Assembly (NCBI GenBank): GCA_021801255.1
Contig: JAJYYH010000062.1
Span: 40,661 to 104,660, forward strand
Origin: Pseudomonadota bacterium
GTDB lineage: Bacteria > Pseudomonadota > Alphaproteobacteria > Acetobacterales > Acetobacteraceae
Reading direction: 5' to 3'
Length of the DNA: 64,000 bases
Part shown: one piece after another, positions 7,790 to 19,941 of the stretch
How positions within the stretch are numbered: the stretch's first letter is position 1
How the letters are laid out: each line of letters opens with the position of its first letter
Program-made: the position numbers and the translations under genes
The notes under the pieces: model-generated
Database searches by the model: none
What the model saw: only the letters and a program-made list of their open reading frames with translations
What the model was told of the DNA's origin: nothing

Positions 7790-10366
7790 CTAATTTTTTG
7801 TTGCCACGAGCAGGAGGGGGACAAAAATCAGCGTCGCGACGAGGGTGCAAAACAAGCTGAGCAGCAACAGCGCGCCGAGGCTCGCCGTGCCGGGATGGTG
7901 CGAAAACGCCAGCGAGCCAAAGGCGGTGCCGGTGGTGAGCGCCGAGAACACCACGGCGCGCGCCGTTGCCGTGCCGAGAAACCGCCGCGCCCCGGCGCGC
8001 CAGTTCATCACGAAATAGATGTTGAACGACACCCCGACGCCAAGCAGGAGGGGCAGCGCGATGATGTTGGCGAAGTTGAGCGCAATCCCCGCGAGCTGGA
8101 GGCCGATCACGGTCAGCAGCGCCGAGAGCAGCAGCGGCGCCAGTACCAGCGCGGCATCGCGTGGCCGGCGCAGCGCCACGAGCAGGATCAGGGCGATCGC
8201 CGCGAACGCGCTGATCGCCGCGCCGCGGAAGGCGGCAAGGATGGTATGGGCGGCCTCGACCACGACCACCGCCGTCCCGCCCGCGTCGGGGGCGATGCCG
8301 CGCGCGGCGGCGACGAAGGCGTGCAGCCCGGCGCTGGAGCGGGCCTCCGGCCTGGCCAGCGCCTGAACGCGCACCTGCCCGTCGGCGGCCAGCCAGTCGC
8401 GGGTGATCGCTGGCGGCAGATCAGCACGCGCGACCGGGGTCGCGCCAAGCGCGGTGCGGAGCCGCGTCAGCTCCTCGGGCAGGAAGCGGGTCAACGCCGC
8501 GTTCATCGCCAGCAGCGCCGCATCCGGGGCATTTTTCAGCGCGCCGAGATCGGCATCGATGCGCGCCAGCGGATGGTCGGGCGGCAGTTTGGCCAACGCC
8601 GGCGCCAGCGCGTGCCGGGCCGCGGCGATCGCCAGCCGGATCTGCTCGGGCGTCACGGGCACGCTCTCGCGGGGCGCCAGCGTTGCCGCCAAAACGCTCG
8701 CCGCGTCGCTGATTAAAGAGAGTTTTTCCTTCTGGTTCGCGGGCACGAAGCTGTCGAGGGTGAGGGCGTCCGCCACCATCGGCAGCGCCCTGAGCCGCGC
8801 CGCGAGCTGGTCGGCGGCGTCGGCATTGGGGGTGAGGATGTCGATGCTGTAGGGGTTGGTCAGCGGGTCGTCCATCAGATCATGCAGCGTGCGCATCGCC
8901 TCGCCGCGCGGATCCTTGGTGTGCAGCGGATCGGAATCGAAGGCGAGACGGGGCACCAGAATGAGCCCGAGCAGGGCCAGCGCCGCGAAGCCCACGAGCA
9001 ACGGCACGCGATGCCGGACAAGCCGCGCCTCGAGGACGTCGCCCACGGCAAATCCCACCTCCCGCCCCTCGCCCGGTGGGCGAGACAGGGTGAGCAGCGC
9101 CGGGAGAAACAAAATCGTGCAGAAAAAGGCGATGATCATGCCGCTGCCGGCGATCAGGCCGAGTTCGGCAACGCCCGCGAAAGCGGTCGGCACGAAGGCG
9201 TAGAACCCGGCCGCGGTGGCCAGGGCCGCGATCAGGATCTGCCCGCCGGCCGCGCGCGCCGTCGCCTCCAGCGCCGCGTCGGGCGCGGCGAGGGTATGCC
9301 GCGCCTCGCGGTAGCGGACGGAAAACTGGATGGCGAAATCGACGGCGATCCCGATGAAGAGAATGGCGAAGGCGAGCGAGACGAGATTGAGCGTGCCAAC
9401 GGCGAGCGCCGCAAACCCGGTGGTGAGGATCAGCCCAAGGCCGAGAGTGGCCAGGATCGGCAGGATCAGGCGCGGGCTTTTCACCGCCAGCACCAGCCAG
9501 AGCGTGATCAGGGCAATGCTGGCGATCGTGTCGAGCGCCATGCCCTGGGCGAGCGAGGCGAATTCCTCGTCATCGAGAGCGACCGAGCCGGTGAGGCGGA
9601 CATGCGCCACGCCACGCCGGACGAATTCCAGTTTGGCCGCCGCGTCGCGCACCGCCGCGCTTGCCACGGCGCCGGGGGCGAGGGCGGCGTGGTCGAGGAT
9701 GGGCTGGATCAGAACGAAGCGGTAGCGTGGGGCGAGTTCGGCGAGTTCCCCCCCCCCTATCAGGCGCTGCCAGGACAGCGGCGTCGGCTGCCCATTGACG
9801 CTCGCCGCAAGCGTCGCGTGGAAGCTTTCCAGCGCCGGGAGGTAGGGGGTCAAATCAGCCTCGCCTTGCGCCACCCCCATGCCGATCAGCGAAAGCGCGG
9901 AAAAGAGGCCGCGCGCCGAAGGGTCGGCGGCGAGCTGGCCGAGGAAGGGCTGGGCGTCGATGATATGGTCGAGGAGGTCGCCGAGTTCGGGCTTGTCGAG
10001 GAACAGCAGCCCCTCGCGGGCGAAAAACGGCAGCGCGTCGGGGCGCGAGATGGCGCGGAAATGCGCATGATCGGGGGCCAGCGCGGCGGCGAGGTCGCGC
10101 GCCGTGGCGTCCGCTTCCTCGGGCAGCGCTGCGTCGATCACCACCACCAGCGTATCGGAGAGGCCGGGAAAGGCGCGATTGAGAGCGATTTCGTTCTGCC
10201 GCCAGGGCAGGGAAGCAGCGAACATGTGATCGGTGTCGGTATCGACGCCGAGATGGCGCGCCGCCCAGAATCCCGCGAGCAGGGCAAGGGCTAGGCCAAG
10301 GAGCGCGACCACAAGCGCATGGCGGCGGCTGAAGCCGACGGCGCCGGCGAGGAGGTTTGCGAGCAT
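7790..10366 (-). CDS. hpnN: hopanoid transporter HpnN (RND/MMPL family)
   Basis: HpnN moves hopanoids from the inner to the outer membrane. The product is 858 residues from the ATG at 10364-10366, chosen because the sequence MLANLLAGAVGFSRRHALVV gives the expected short cytoplasmic start and first helix; the open frame extends further upstream without similarity. The first periplasmic domain follows (DTDTDHMFAASLPWRQNE), then a five-helix bundle with sterol-sensing-like character (ILPILATLGLGLILTTGF, AILFIGIAVDFAIQF). A second periplasmic domain and a second bundle follow (LLLGVGVSFNIYFVM near residue 775). No other hpn or shc gene is in the window. Confidence 0.88.
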   Translation of the reverse strand: MLANLLAGAVGFSRRHALVVALLGLALALLAGFWAARHLGVDTDTDHMFAASLPWRQNEIALNRAFPGLSDTLVVVIDAALPEEADATARDLAAALAPDHAHFRAISRPDALPFFAREGLLFLDKPELGDLLDHIIDAQPFLGQLAADPSARGLFSALSLIGMGVAQGEADLTPYLPALESFHATLAASVNGQPTPLSWQRLIGGGELAELAPRYRFVLIQPILDHAALAPGAVASAAVRDAAAKLEFVRRGVAHVRLTGSVALDDEEFASLAQGMALDTIASIALITLWLVLAVKSPRLILPILATLGLGLILTTGFAALAVGTLNLVSLAFAILFIGIAVDFAIQFSVRYREARHTLAAPDAALEATARAAGGQILIAALATAAGFYAFVPTAFAGVAELGLIAGSGMIIAFFCTILFLPALLTLSRPPGEGREVGFAVGDVLEARLVRHRVPLLVGFAALALLGLILVPRLAFDSDPLHTKDPRGEAMRTLHDLMDDPLTNPYSIDILTPNADAADQLAARLRALPMVADALTLDSFVPANQKEKLSLISDAASVLAATLAPRESVPVTPEQIRLAIAAARHALAPALAKLPPDHPLARIDADLGALKNAPDAALLAMNAALTRFLPEELTRLRTALGATPVARADLPPAITRDWLAADGQVRVQALARPEARSSAGLHAFVAAARGIAPDAGGTAVVVVEAAHTILAAFRGAAISAFAAIALILLVALRRPRDAALVLAPLLLSALLTVIGLQLAGIALNFANIIALPLLLGVGVSFNIYFVMNWRAGARRFLGTATARAVVFSALTTGTAFGSLAFSHHPGTASLGALLLLSLFCTLVATLIFVPLLLVATKN

Positions 10367-10458
10367 GGGAAATCCGTGTGATGGCGGCCATCCCCTAGCG
10401 CATCTTGCCGATGGCACAAGAGCCCGACGGGCGCGAGCGTCGCGCGCCGGGGCGACCC

Positions 10459-11196
10459 TCACGCCCGCTGTCGAGACGATGCGGAGCGGGGCGCGGGGGC
10501 GGGGCGGGCCGGAGGGGCGGGGGTTTTCGGGCTGAAATGGCACCAGGGCGCGGCGACGCAGCGCCAGCATTCCGGCATGCGGGCCTTGCAGACATAGCGT
10601 CCGTGCAGGATCAGCCAGTGATGGGCATCGCGCAGCATCTCGGGAGGGATGCGCTTGATCAGGGCGTCTTCCACGGCACGCGGGGTTTTCCCCGGCGCCA
10701 ACCCGGTGCGGTTGGCAAGGCGGAAAATATGGGTATCAACCGCCATGGTGCTGGCGCCGAACGCGACGTTGAGCACGACATTGGCGGTCTTGCGCCCGAC
10801 GCCGGGCAGGGCCTCGAGCGCCGCGCGCTCGGCCGGCACCCTGCCACCGTGGCGCTCGACCAGGAGACGAGCGAGTTCGGCGAGATGGCGCGCTTTTGAC
10901 TGCCAGAGGCCGATACTTCGGATATAACGCCCGATACCAGCCGCGCCGAGCGCCGCCATCGCTGCGGGCGTGGGGGCGGCGGCGAAAAGCGCCGGCGTCG
11001 CGCGGTTGACGCTGGCATCGGTCGCCTGGGCGGAGAGCACCACGGCGACGAGCAGGGTGAAGGGATCGTGATAGAGCAGTTCGGTGCGCGGGGCGGGATT
11101 GGCGGCGGCGAGGGCATCGAGAAACGCCCGTATCTCGGCCGCCGAAAGCGGCCTGGCGGGAGACGGAGGGGCGGGGCGGGCTTTTGCTGCCGGCAT
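10459..11196 (-). CDS. nth: endonuclease III
   Basis: This is a bifunctional DNA glycosylase/AP lyase for oxidised pyrimidines. It has the HhH-GPD fold with helix-hairpin-helix LPGVGRKTANVV containing the catalytic lysine, the catalytic aspartate in VDTHIFRLANR, and the C-terminal 4Fe-4S loop with exact spacing C-x6-C-x2-C-x5-C (CKARMPECWRCVAAPWC). A proline-rich tail follows. The start is taken at the ATG 11194-11196 (245 aa). ATG at 11236-11238 is in frame and possible; anything longer would overlap the divergent DUF2244 gene at 11259. A TATATAT stretch at 11247-11254 may serve as a promoter element. Confidence 0.93.
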   Translation of the reverse strand: MPAAKARPAPPSPARPLSAAEIRAFLDALAAANPAPRTELLYHDPFTLLVAVVLSAQATDASVNRATPALFAAAPTPAAMAALGAAGIGRYIRSIGLWQSKARHLAELARLLVERHGGRVPAERAALEALPGVGRKTANVVLNVAFGASTMAVDTHIFRLANRTGLAPGKTPRAVEDALIKRIPPEMLRDAHHWLILHGRYVCKARMPECWRCVAAPWCHFSPKTPAPPARPAPAPRSASSRQRA

Positions 11197-11258
11197 GAGA
11201 CGCTTCTCGCGCGCGCCGGGGTGGCTGGCAAGGCGCATCGTCGGCCTATATATCAGCG

Positions 11259-11780
11259 ATGAGCGAAGCCCTGGCACCCCTGGCGGATGACGCGGTTTTG
11301 TTCGAGGCGGTGATCGTGCCGCATCGCAGCCTTTCGCGGCGCGGGCTGGCGCTGGTGATCGCCGCCATTTGCGCGGCCAGCTTCCTCACCGCGCTGATCT
11401 TCTGGCTGCTCGGCGCCTGGCCGGTGGCCGGCTTCAGCGGCGCCGAGGTCACCCTCGCGGTGGTGCTGATGCGCGCCCATGCCCATGTCGCCCATGAGAG
11501 CGAGATGGTTCTGCTCTCGGCGCGCGGGCTGCGCGTCATCCGCACCGACCGCCGTGGCGCGCGGCGCGAGCGGGCGCTCGATCCCTCCTGGCTGCGCGTG
11601 GAACTGCTCGAACGCGCCGGTCGTGTGCCGGCTTTGCTGCTCACCGGCGGGCGGGTGCGCGAAGAGATTGCCGTCCGGCTTGGCGAGGCCGAAAAGCGCG
11701 ACCTCGCGGCGGCGCTCGCCGAGGCGCTGCACGCTTGGCGCCATCCGCGTTTCGATAATCCGCAATTGCGCGAGGATTGA
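11259..11780 (+). CDS. DUF2244 family membrane protein
   Basis: An integral membrane protein of 173 residues matching the DUF2244 pattern seen in alphaproteobacteria. Two adjacent transmembrane segments lie at about residues 31-72 (LALVIAAICAASFLTALIFW and a following hydrophobic stretch). A cytoplasmic beta-rich part follows, with VLLSARGLRVIRTDRRG and DPSWLRVEL. The role of the family is not established; in related genomes it often lies beside nth, as here. It is transcribed divergently from nth. Confidence 0.8.
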   Translation: MSEALAPLADDAVLFEAVIVPHRSLSRRGLALVIAAICAASFLTALIFWLLGAWPVAGFSGAEVTLAVVLMRAHAHVAHESEMVLLSARGLRVIRTDRRGARRERALDPSWLRVELLERAGRVPALLLTGGRVREEIAVRLGEAEKRDLAAALAEALHAWRHPRFDNPQLRED

Positions 11781-11792
11781 CGGGAAAGTTTT

Positions 11793-11909
11793 AGGCCAGG
11801 GGCTTTGCCACCTGGACCCCCAGCAAAGGCGGAGCCTTTGCAATCCCTTCCGGGATGCGGGTCTGGGGCCGCTGGCCCCAGCGGGGTCCAGGGACAGAGC
11901 CCCTGGCCT
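11793..11909. repeat. dispersed palindromic intergenic repeat family 1, copy a
   Basis: A 117-bp element. Its ends are 12-bp inverted repeats (AGGCCAGGGGCT and AGCCCCTGGCCT). Inside are further hairpins (GGGGCCGCTGGCCCC; AAAGGCGGAGCCTTT). It is the reverse complement of the copy at 22628-22741 and also matches 38643-38765. It fills the gap between the convergent DUF2244 and moaA genes, so it may act as a two-way transcription end. Confidence 0.85.
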
Positions 11910-11926
11910 TGTCGTTATGACGCCGC

Positions 11927-12940
11927 TCAGCCGCCGGTGACGCTCATGTGCCGCGCCAGTGCCGGGCGCTGGTGGCGGCGGTCGATGATGAAGTCATGGC
12001 CCTTGGGTTTGCGCGCGATGGCGGCGAGGATGGCCTTGCGCAGGGCTTCATCGCCGATCTCCGCGCGGAGCACGGCGCGGAGATCGGCGGCGTCTTCCTG
12101 GCCGAGGCACATGAAAAGCGTCCCGGTGCAGGTGAGACGCACGCGGTTGCAGCTTTCGCAGAAATTATGCGTCATCGGCGTGATGAAGCCGATGCGCCGG
12201 CCGGTTTCGGCGACGCTGTAGTAGCGCGCCGGCCCGCCGGTACGGTAATCGGTGGCGGCCAGCGTCCAGCGTTCCCTGAGCCGGGCGCGGACCAGCGAGA
12301 GCGGCAGGTATTGCTCGGTGCGGTCGCCCGCGATCTCGCCCAACGGCATGGTCTCGATCAGCGTGAGGTCAAATCCATGCTCGCCGCACCAGGCCACCAG
12401 CGCGTCGATCTCATGCTCGTTGACGCCCTTGAGCGCCACGGTGTTGATCTTGACCGCGAGGCCCGCCGCCTTGGCCGCGAAGATGCCATCGAGGGTTTTT
12501 TCGATCCGCCCCCAGCGGGTGATGGCGGTGAAGATTGCGGGATCGAGGGTATCGAGGCTGACATTGACGCGCCGGACGCCCGCGGCGCGCAGCGGTTCGG
12601 CGAAACGGGCGAGCTGGCTGCCGTTGGTGGTCAGGGTAAGTTCGTCGAGCCCGTCGCCGAGGCGGCGGCCGAGCGCCTCGAACAGCCGCATCACGTCACG
12701 CCGCACCAAAGGCTCGCCGCCGGTGATGCGGAGTTTTTTCACGCCGAGTCCGATAAACGCCGCACACAGGCGCTCCATCTCCTCGAGCGAAAGAATCTCC
12801 GCCTTGGGCAGAAAGGTCATATCCTCGGCCATGCAATAGACGCAGCGGAAATCGCAGCGATCGGTGACCGATACGCGGAGGTAGGTGATGTCCCGCCCGA
12901 ATGGGTCTCGCATGATGAAATGTTTTCCCCGGCGCGCCAT
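11927..12940 (-). CDS. moaA: GTP 3',8-cyclase (molybdenum cofactor biosynthesis)
   Basis: MoaA is a radical SAM enzyme that starts molybdopterin synthesis from GTP. The N-terminal SAM cluster motif C-x3-C-x2-C is CDFRCVYC. The GGEPL motif follows ([12 protein letters not shown]). The C-terminal second cluster motif is C-x2-C-x13-C (CESCNRV...TCTG...MCL). The protein ends in the characteristic Gly-Gly (MSVTGG), needed for activity. The start is set at the ATG 12938-12940 ([18 protein letters not shown], 337 aa); the second ATG at 12911-12913 is equally plausible. The DUF3553 gene lies 61 bp upstream on the same strand. Partner moaC is not in the window. Confidence 0.95.
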   Translation of the reverse strand: MARRGKHFIMRDPFGRDITYLRVSVTDRCDFRCVYCMAEDMTFLPKAEILSLEEMERLCAAFIGLGVKKLRITGGEPLVRRDVMRLFEALGRRLGDGLDELTLTTNGSQLARFAEPLRAAGVRRVNVSLDTLDPAIFTAITRWGRIEKTLDGIFAAKAAGLAVKINTVALKGVNEHEIDALVAWCGEHGFDLTLIETMPLGEIAGDRTEQYLPLSLVRARLRERWTLAATDYRTGGPARYYSVAETGRRIGFITPMTHNFCESCNRVRLTCTGTLFMCLGQEDAADLRAVLRAEIGDEALRKAILAAIARKPKGHDFIIDRRHQRPALARHMSVTGG

Positions 12941-13001
12941 TGCCGCGCTCAGTATAGTTTCGGGTCTTATGGACGGTTCCGCAAGGGGTGGTGTGGGGCG
13001 C

Positions 13002-13205
13002 TCACGGCGCATCACTTTCGACGATTTCCAAAGATACCACGCGGATGTTCACCAGAATTTTGCCAATATGCTCGAAATTAACGGTGATCCGCTCGCCGAT
13101 CGCGGATTGCACCTGGCCGATGCCCCAGTCCGGCCGCGCCGGGTTGCGGACCCATTGGCCAGGCTCGATCAGCGCGGGGGGGAGCGAAGGGAACGATGAC
13201 ACCAT
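13002..13205 (-). CDS. DUF3553 family small protein
   Basis: A 67-residue protein with the DUF3553 signature: [20 protein letters not shown] followed by [10 protein letters not shown]. The short beta-rich fold resembles the CarD/RapA-type small domain, and family members often sit near repair or helicase genes. The function is unknown. The ATG at 13203-13205 was chosen because the conserved part begins a few residues later; the open frame extends upstream without similarity and would run into the divergent chpT-like gene. It precedes moaA on the same strand. Confidence 0.75.
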   Translation of the reverse strand: MVSSFPSLPPALIEPGQWVRNPARPDWGIGQVQSAIGERITVNFEHIGKILVNIRVVSLEIVESDAP

Positions 13206-13322
13206 GCCATGACGATCTAAGCGCCTCGCACCCTTGCCTGTCGAGACGGCCGCCGAGACCGCGGCTCCGGCTTTGCCGCCGCGCCCAAAATCACCCAAAA
13301 GCGCCCCTGGAGGAACGAAGCG

Positions 13323-13961
13323 ATGGAAACGAGCGGCTCTCCTCTGCATCTCGCGGAACTGCTCGCGGCACGGCTCTGCCATGAGTTCAGCGGCTTGATC
13401 GGCGCGGTGGCGAGCGCGATCGGTGCCGTCGAGGATGACGGCGCGGCCGCGCTCGGCCTCGCCGCCGAAGCCGCCAGCGCGCTCACGCTGCGGCTCCGGC
13501 TGTGGCGTGCCGCCTGGAGCGAAGCCGATGAGATGCTCGGGGTCGCGGATCTTCTCGATCTGCTGCGCGCCCTGCCGGGTGCGCGCCGCATCGCCTACGA
13601 GACCGTGGGCCTGCCGGCGGAGGTGGCGTTTTCGCCGGAGGCAACGCGGCTGCTCCTCAACGTGCTGATCCTTGCCACCGAATCACTCCCCCTGGGCGGG
13701 CGCGTGCTGCTGAGCGGCCAGCCCAGCGGCGATGTCGTGGTGGCGATCGAGGGGCCGCGCGCCGGCTGGCCCGCGGGCTTCGCCGCCTGGCTCGCCGACG
13801 CTGCCTGCGCCTGGGCCGCGCTCGGCTCGCCGCGCACGCTCCAGGGACCGCTCACCGCGCTGATGGCGCGCGAATGCGGCCTCCGCCTCTCGGCGCTGTT
13901 TCCCGCCGCCGCAGCCGACGCCACGCCGAGCCCGCTGCTGCTCGGCCTCGCGCCATCTTGA
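13323..13961 (+). CDS. chpT: ChpT-like histidine phosphotransferase
   Basis: ChpT relays phosphate from the hybrid kinase CckA to CtrA and CpdR, controlling motility and cell-cycle genes in alphaproteobacteria. The 212 residues have the dimerising helix with the phospho-accepting histidine (LAARLCHEFSGLIGAVASAI, His20) and a degenerate kinase-like C-terminal domain (LLLNVLILATESLPLGGRVL). Length is as expected. It stands upstream of the chemotaxis operon but is separated from it by a minus-strand phospholipase gene. The identity as ChpT rather than another HPT rests on the LAARLCHE motif. Confidence 0.75.
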   Translation: METSGSPLHLAELLAARLCHEFSGLIGAVASAIGAVEDDGAAALGLAAEAASALTLRLRLWRAAWSEADEMLGVADLLDLLRALPGARRIAYETVGLPAEVAFSPEATRLLLNVLILATESLPLGGRVLLSGQPSGDVVVAIEGPRAGWPAGFAAWLADAACAWAALGSPRTLQGPLTALMARECGLRLSALFPAAAADATPSPLLLGLAPS

Positions 13962-13984
13962 GGCGCCGCGAGGCCGCCCTCGCG

Positions 13985-15274
13985 TCACAGCAGGAATTCG
14001 GCCAAATGCGCGGCGTGCTCCTTGACCCGCTCGAACAGCGGCCGCGCCGACCAGGTGGCGGGGTCGATGCGGCGGGAATGCGCGACGTCGTCGGCGAAAA
14101 GCGCCTCCAAGCCGCGGGCGAAGGCGCGGTCGAGGATCACCGCGTTGATCTCGTTGTTATAGATCACGCTCCGCCAGTCGAGATTGGCCGAGCCCACGCT
14201 CGACCAGGCGCCGTCGATCACCGCCGTCTTGGCGTGCAGCACCACCCCCTCGCGCTCGTAGATCTGCACCCCCGCCTTCAGCAGGTGCTCGTAATGGGCG
14301 CGGCCGGCATCGATCACTGTGTTGCTGGTGCTGTGCGCGGGCACCACGATCGCGACATCGACGCCGCGCCGGGCGGCCGCGATCAGCGCCCGTTCGAGGT
14401 CGGGGGTGGGGGAGAAGAACCCGGTGGTGAGATGGATGGATTGGCGCGCCAGCGAAATCATCACAATCAGCGTGCGATAGATCAGCGGATGGCCGTCGAC
14501 CGGGGCGCCGCCCACCGCCTGCACCAGGGCGCCGCCCGGTTTCTCGGCGGGCGGGGGCGGGGGCGGCGGCAAGGGCGGACCGTTCTGGCCCCGCCAGGTG
14601 CGTTCGAACAAATGCTCGAACTGTAGCGCCGCCGGTCCGGCGATGCGCACATCGGTATCGCGCCAGACCATGCCATCGGGCGTATCGTCGTGATTGCGCC
14701 GGTTGTTATAGACCTGATTGATATTGACGCCGCCGGTGACGACAATCGCATTGTCCACCACCAGCAACTTGCGGTGGTCGCGGCGATTGGGATCGAACGG
14801 TACGCGGAGCGAGAAGCGCAAGGGGTTGTATTCCAGCACATGGACGCCGCCCTGGCGCAGCCGTTCGATCAGCGCGTTGGGCGTCGTCAACGAGCCGAAA
14901 CTGTCAAAGACGAGATTGACCTCGACACCCGCAGCCCGCTTGGCGAGCAAAAGATTGCCGAAACGCGCGCCCTCGACCGGGTCGAATTCATAGGTCTCCA
15001 TGTCGATCCGCCGCTGCGCGCCGGCGATCGCGGCGGCGATGGCGGCGTAGGTGGCCTGGCCGTTGGCCAGCAGCCGCACGTCGTTGCCGCCGATGAAGGG
15101 GGCGTGAACGATCCGCTCCTCCTGGCGGCGCATCAGATCGAGCGTGCCTTGCGGATCGGCGCTGCGAGCGGCGGTGGCGATATCGCCATCGACCGCGGGC
15201 AGGCTCGCGCAGCCCGCCAGGAGCAGGAGCGCAAGAAAAGACGCGCGGTGCCAGCGAACGCTACGGCGGGGCAT
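13985..15274 (-). CDS. phospholipase D / cardiolipin synthase-like lipoprotein
   Basis: This is a phosphatidyltransferase or phospholipase of the PLD superfamily. A lipoprotein signal (RASFLALLLLAGC) anchors it to a membrane. Two HxKxxxxD motifs are present: HRKLLVVD in the N-terminal half and HAKTAVID in the C-terminal half, each followed by the expected GSAN/GGVN turn (VTGGVNINQ, SVGSANLDWRS). A linker of nine prolines separates the two halves. The length of 429 aa from the ATG at 15272-15274 suits a cardiolipin synthase C type enzyme. The gene converges on chpT and diverges from cheA. Confidence 0.85.
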   Translation of the reverse strand: MPRRSVRWHRASFLALLLLAGCASLPAVDGDIATAARSADPQGTLDLMRRQEERIVHAPFIGGNDVRLLANGQATYAAIAAAIAGAQRRIDMETYEFDPVEGARFGNLLLAKRAAGVEVNLVFDSFGSLTTPNALIERLRQGGVHVLEYNPLRFSLRVPFDPNRRDHRKLLVVDNAIVVTGGVNINQVYNNRRNHDDTPDGMVWRDTDVRIAGPAALQFEHLFERTWRGQNGPPLPPPPPPPAEKPGGALVQAVGGAPVDGHPLIYRTLIVMISLARQSIHLTTGFFSPTPDLERALIAAARRGVDVAIVVPAHSTSNTVIDAGRAHYEHLLKAGVQIYEREGVVLHAKTAVIDGAWSSVGSANLDWRSVIYNNEINAVILDRAFARGLEALFADDVAHSRRIDPATWSARPLFERVKEHAAHLAEFLL

Positions 15275-15383
15275 GACCAATTTCTCTCGTGGAGCCGCCA
15301 TTTACACTTTGTTCGGACCCTTGAGGCAAGTATCGCCCCGGGCCAATTTTTGCCGCTCGAGTGACCTCGCGAGGAACCCCCGG

Positions 15384-17938
<2,555 letters not shown>

Positions 17939-17942
<4 letters not shown>

Positions 17943-18418
17943 GCGCGGCCACGGCGATGCCCGCCGCCGAAGCCGCGGGTGCCGACGAGGAGCGGGTTTT
18001 TGTCACCCTCATGCTCGCCGATCAGCTCTGCGGCATTCCGGTGCTCGCGGTGCGCGACGTGCTGGCGGCGCGCAACATCACCCGCATCCCGCTTGCTCCG
18101 GCCGAGATCGCGGGCAGCCTCAATCTGCGCGGGCGCATCGTCACCGCGATCGATCTCCGCCGCCGTCTCGGCCTGCCGCCGCCGCCCGAGGCGGCCTCGC
18201 GCATGGCGGTCGTCACCGAGCAGGGGGGCGAACTCTATGCGCTGCTGGTCGATCAGGTGAGTGAGGTGCTGAGCCTGGCGGCGCGGGATTTCGAGCACAA
18301 CCCGCCGACCCTGCCAATGCTCTGGGCGAGCCATAGCGCCGGCATCTATCGCCTGCCCGGGCGGCTGATGGTGGTGCTCGATGTCGGCCGAATTCTTGCG
18401 CTGACGGCGGCGCAATAG
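17939..18418 (+). CDS. cheW: chemotaxis coupling protein CheW
   Basis: CheW couples chemoreceptors to CheA. It has 159 residues, with the SH3-like double beta-barrel pattern: QLCGIPVLAVRDVLAA, then LNLRGRIVTAIDLRRRLGL, then LVDQVSEVLSL and the closing PGRLMVVLDVGRIL. The GTG start at 17939 overlaps the cheA stop by 4 bp. It is the second gene of the che operon and the only separate CheW, which would complement the two CheW-like modules inside CheA. Confidence 0.93.
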
Positions 18419-18427
18419 GAGAGTCTC

Positions 18428-18805
18428 ATGGCGGTGGCGCGATGCCTGTGCCTGGTGGTCGATGACAGCCGGGTGGTGCGCAAGGTGGCGAGGCGCATCC
18501 TCGAGACGCAGGGATTCGCGGTCGAGGAGGCGGAGAACGGGCAGTTGGCGCTCGATGCCTGCCGCCGCCATCTGCCCGGCGCGATCCTACTCGATTGGAA
18601 CATGCCGGTGATGAACGGCATCGAATTTCTCCAGAACCTGCGCCGGGAATTCGGCCCCGAGAGGCCGCCGGTCCTGTTCTGCACCACCGAGACCGAAATG
18701 AGCTATATCGAGCAGGCGATCGCCAATGGCGCGCAGGAATTCATCATGAAACCATTCGACGACGACATCCTGCTCGCCAAATTCGCCCAGGTCGGGCTGC
18801 TTTGA
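18428..18805 (+). CDS. cheY: single-domain response regulator CheY
   Basis: This is a diffusible receiver that takes phosphate from CheA. The 125 residues contain the acidic pair (VVDDSRVVRK, Asp12-Asp13), phospho-acceptor Asp56 (AILLDWNMPVMNG), conserved Thr86 and Lys108 (IMKPF). There is no output domain. It lies 9 bp after cheW; its TGA overlaps the TTG start of cheB. With the receiver on CheA, it gives two phosphate sinks in the operon. Confidence 0.93.
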   Translation: MAVARCLCLVVDDSRVVRKVARRILETQGFAVEEAENGQLALDACRRHLPGAILLDWNMPVMNGIEFLQNLRREFGPERPPVLFCTTETEMSYIEQAIANGAQEFIMKPFDDDILLAKFAQVGLL

Positions 18806-19941
18806 GCTTTTCCGCCCACCCCGCCCCGCTCCGTCCCGGCGCGGCTCTCGGTGCCGCCCCTGGCGCGATCCGCGTCGCCATCTGCGACGACAGCGTCGTG
18901 GTGCGCGGCGCGCTCGCCCGGATGATCGAGGCCGAACCCGATCTCACGGTGGTCGCCCGGCTCCACGATGGCAGCCAGGCGATCGCGGCGGTGCGGCGCC
19001 TCGCGCCAACCGCGCCGATCGACGTCCTGATCCTCGATATCGAGATGCCGGTGCTCGACGGGATCGCCGCTCTCCCCCAATTGATGGCGGCCGATCCCGG
19101 CTTGCGGGTGATCATGGCCTCGACCTTGACGACGCGCGGGGCGGAGATCGCGATGCGCGCGCTGCGGCTGGGGGCGGCCGATTACCTCCCGAAACCCTCG
19201 GCCGCGCTGACCGCCGATGACAGTTTCCGCCGCGAGTTGCTCGCCAAGATCCGCGGCCTCGCTCGGCTGCGCCGCAGCGCCCGCCCGATCGGAACCGAGA
19301 CCGCACCGAGCGCCGGGGCGACGGCGCGGCGCCGCCCGCCGCCCGCGCGCCCGCCGCTGCTGCTCGCCATCGGCAGCTCGACCGGGGGGCCATCGGCGCT
19401 CTTTACCCTGGTTCAGGGGCTCGGCGCGGATCTCCGCCTGCCCGTGGTGCTGACCCAGCACATGCCGGCCACCTTCATCCCGATCCTCGCCGATCACCTT
19501 TGCCGAGTCGGGGCCATGCCCTGCGCCGAGGCGCGCGACGGCGAGGCGCTCCGCCCCGGCCACATCCATCTCGCCCCGGGCGATCGCCATTTGCTGGTGG
19601 TGCGCGAGGGGGATCTCTTGCGCGCCCGGGTGAGCGCCGATCCGCCGGTCAATTTCTGCCGCCCCGCCGTCGATCCCATGCTGCTGAGCGCTGCGGTTGC
19701 CTGTGAGGGGCGGGTGCTGGTGGCGATGCTGACCGGCATGGGCCATGACGGGCGGGAGGGTACCCGCGCCGTGGTCGAGGCGGGGGGCGCGGCGATCGCC
19801 CAGGACGAGGCCACGAGCGTGGTCTGGGGTATGCCCGGCGCCATCACCGAGGCCGGGCTCTGCCATGCCGTTCTGCCGCTGGCGCGGATCGCGCCCCGGC
19901 TGCGTGAGATGATGGGCCTGCGTGAGATGGCCGGCTCGTGA
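18802..19941 (+). CDS. cheB: chemotaxis protein-glutamate methylesterase CheB
   Basis: CheB demethylates and deamidates chemoreceptors. It has a receiver domain (AICDDSVVVRGAL, phospho-acceptor Asp79 in LILDIEMPVLDG) and a C-terminal methylesterase with the Ser-His-Asp triad: Ser193 in IGSSTGGPSA, His220 in TQHMPATF, Asp316 in GMGHDG. The linker (about 165-184) is Ala, Arg and Pro rich. The TTG at 18802-18804 is taken as the start because it overlaps the cheY TGA and leaves only a short lead before the receiver (379 aa). The stop overlaps the cheR GTG. Confidence 0.92.
   Translation: MSFSAHPAPLRPGAALGAAPGAIRVAICDDSVVVRGALARMIEAEPDLTVVARLHDGSQAIAAVRRLAPTAPIDVLILDIEMPVLDGIAALPQLMAADPGLRVIMASTLTTRGAEIAMRALRLGAADYLPKPSAALTADDSFRRELLAKIRGLARLRRSARPIGTETAPSAGATARRRPPPARPPLLLAIGSSTGGPSALFTLVQGLGADLRLPVVLTQHMPATFIPILADHLCRVGAMPCAEARDGEALRPGHIHLAPGDRHLLVVREGDLLRARVSADPPVNFCRPAVDPMLLSAAVACEGRVLVAMLTGMGHDGREGTRAVVEAGGAAIAQDEATSVVWGMPGAITEAGLCHAVLPLARIAPRLREMMGLREMAGS

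Noticed and set aside
10367..10570. 68-codon upstream extension of hpnN
   Set aside because: Arg/Pro-rich, overlaps the 3' end of nth, and precedes the normal HpnN N-terminus.
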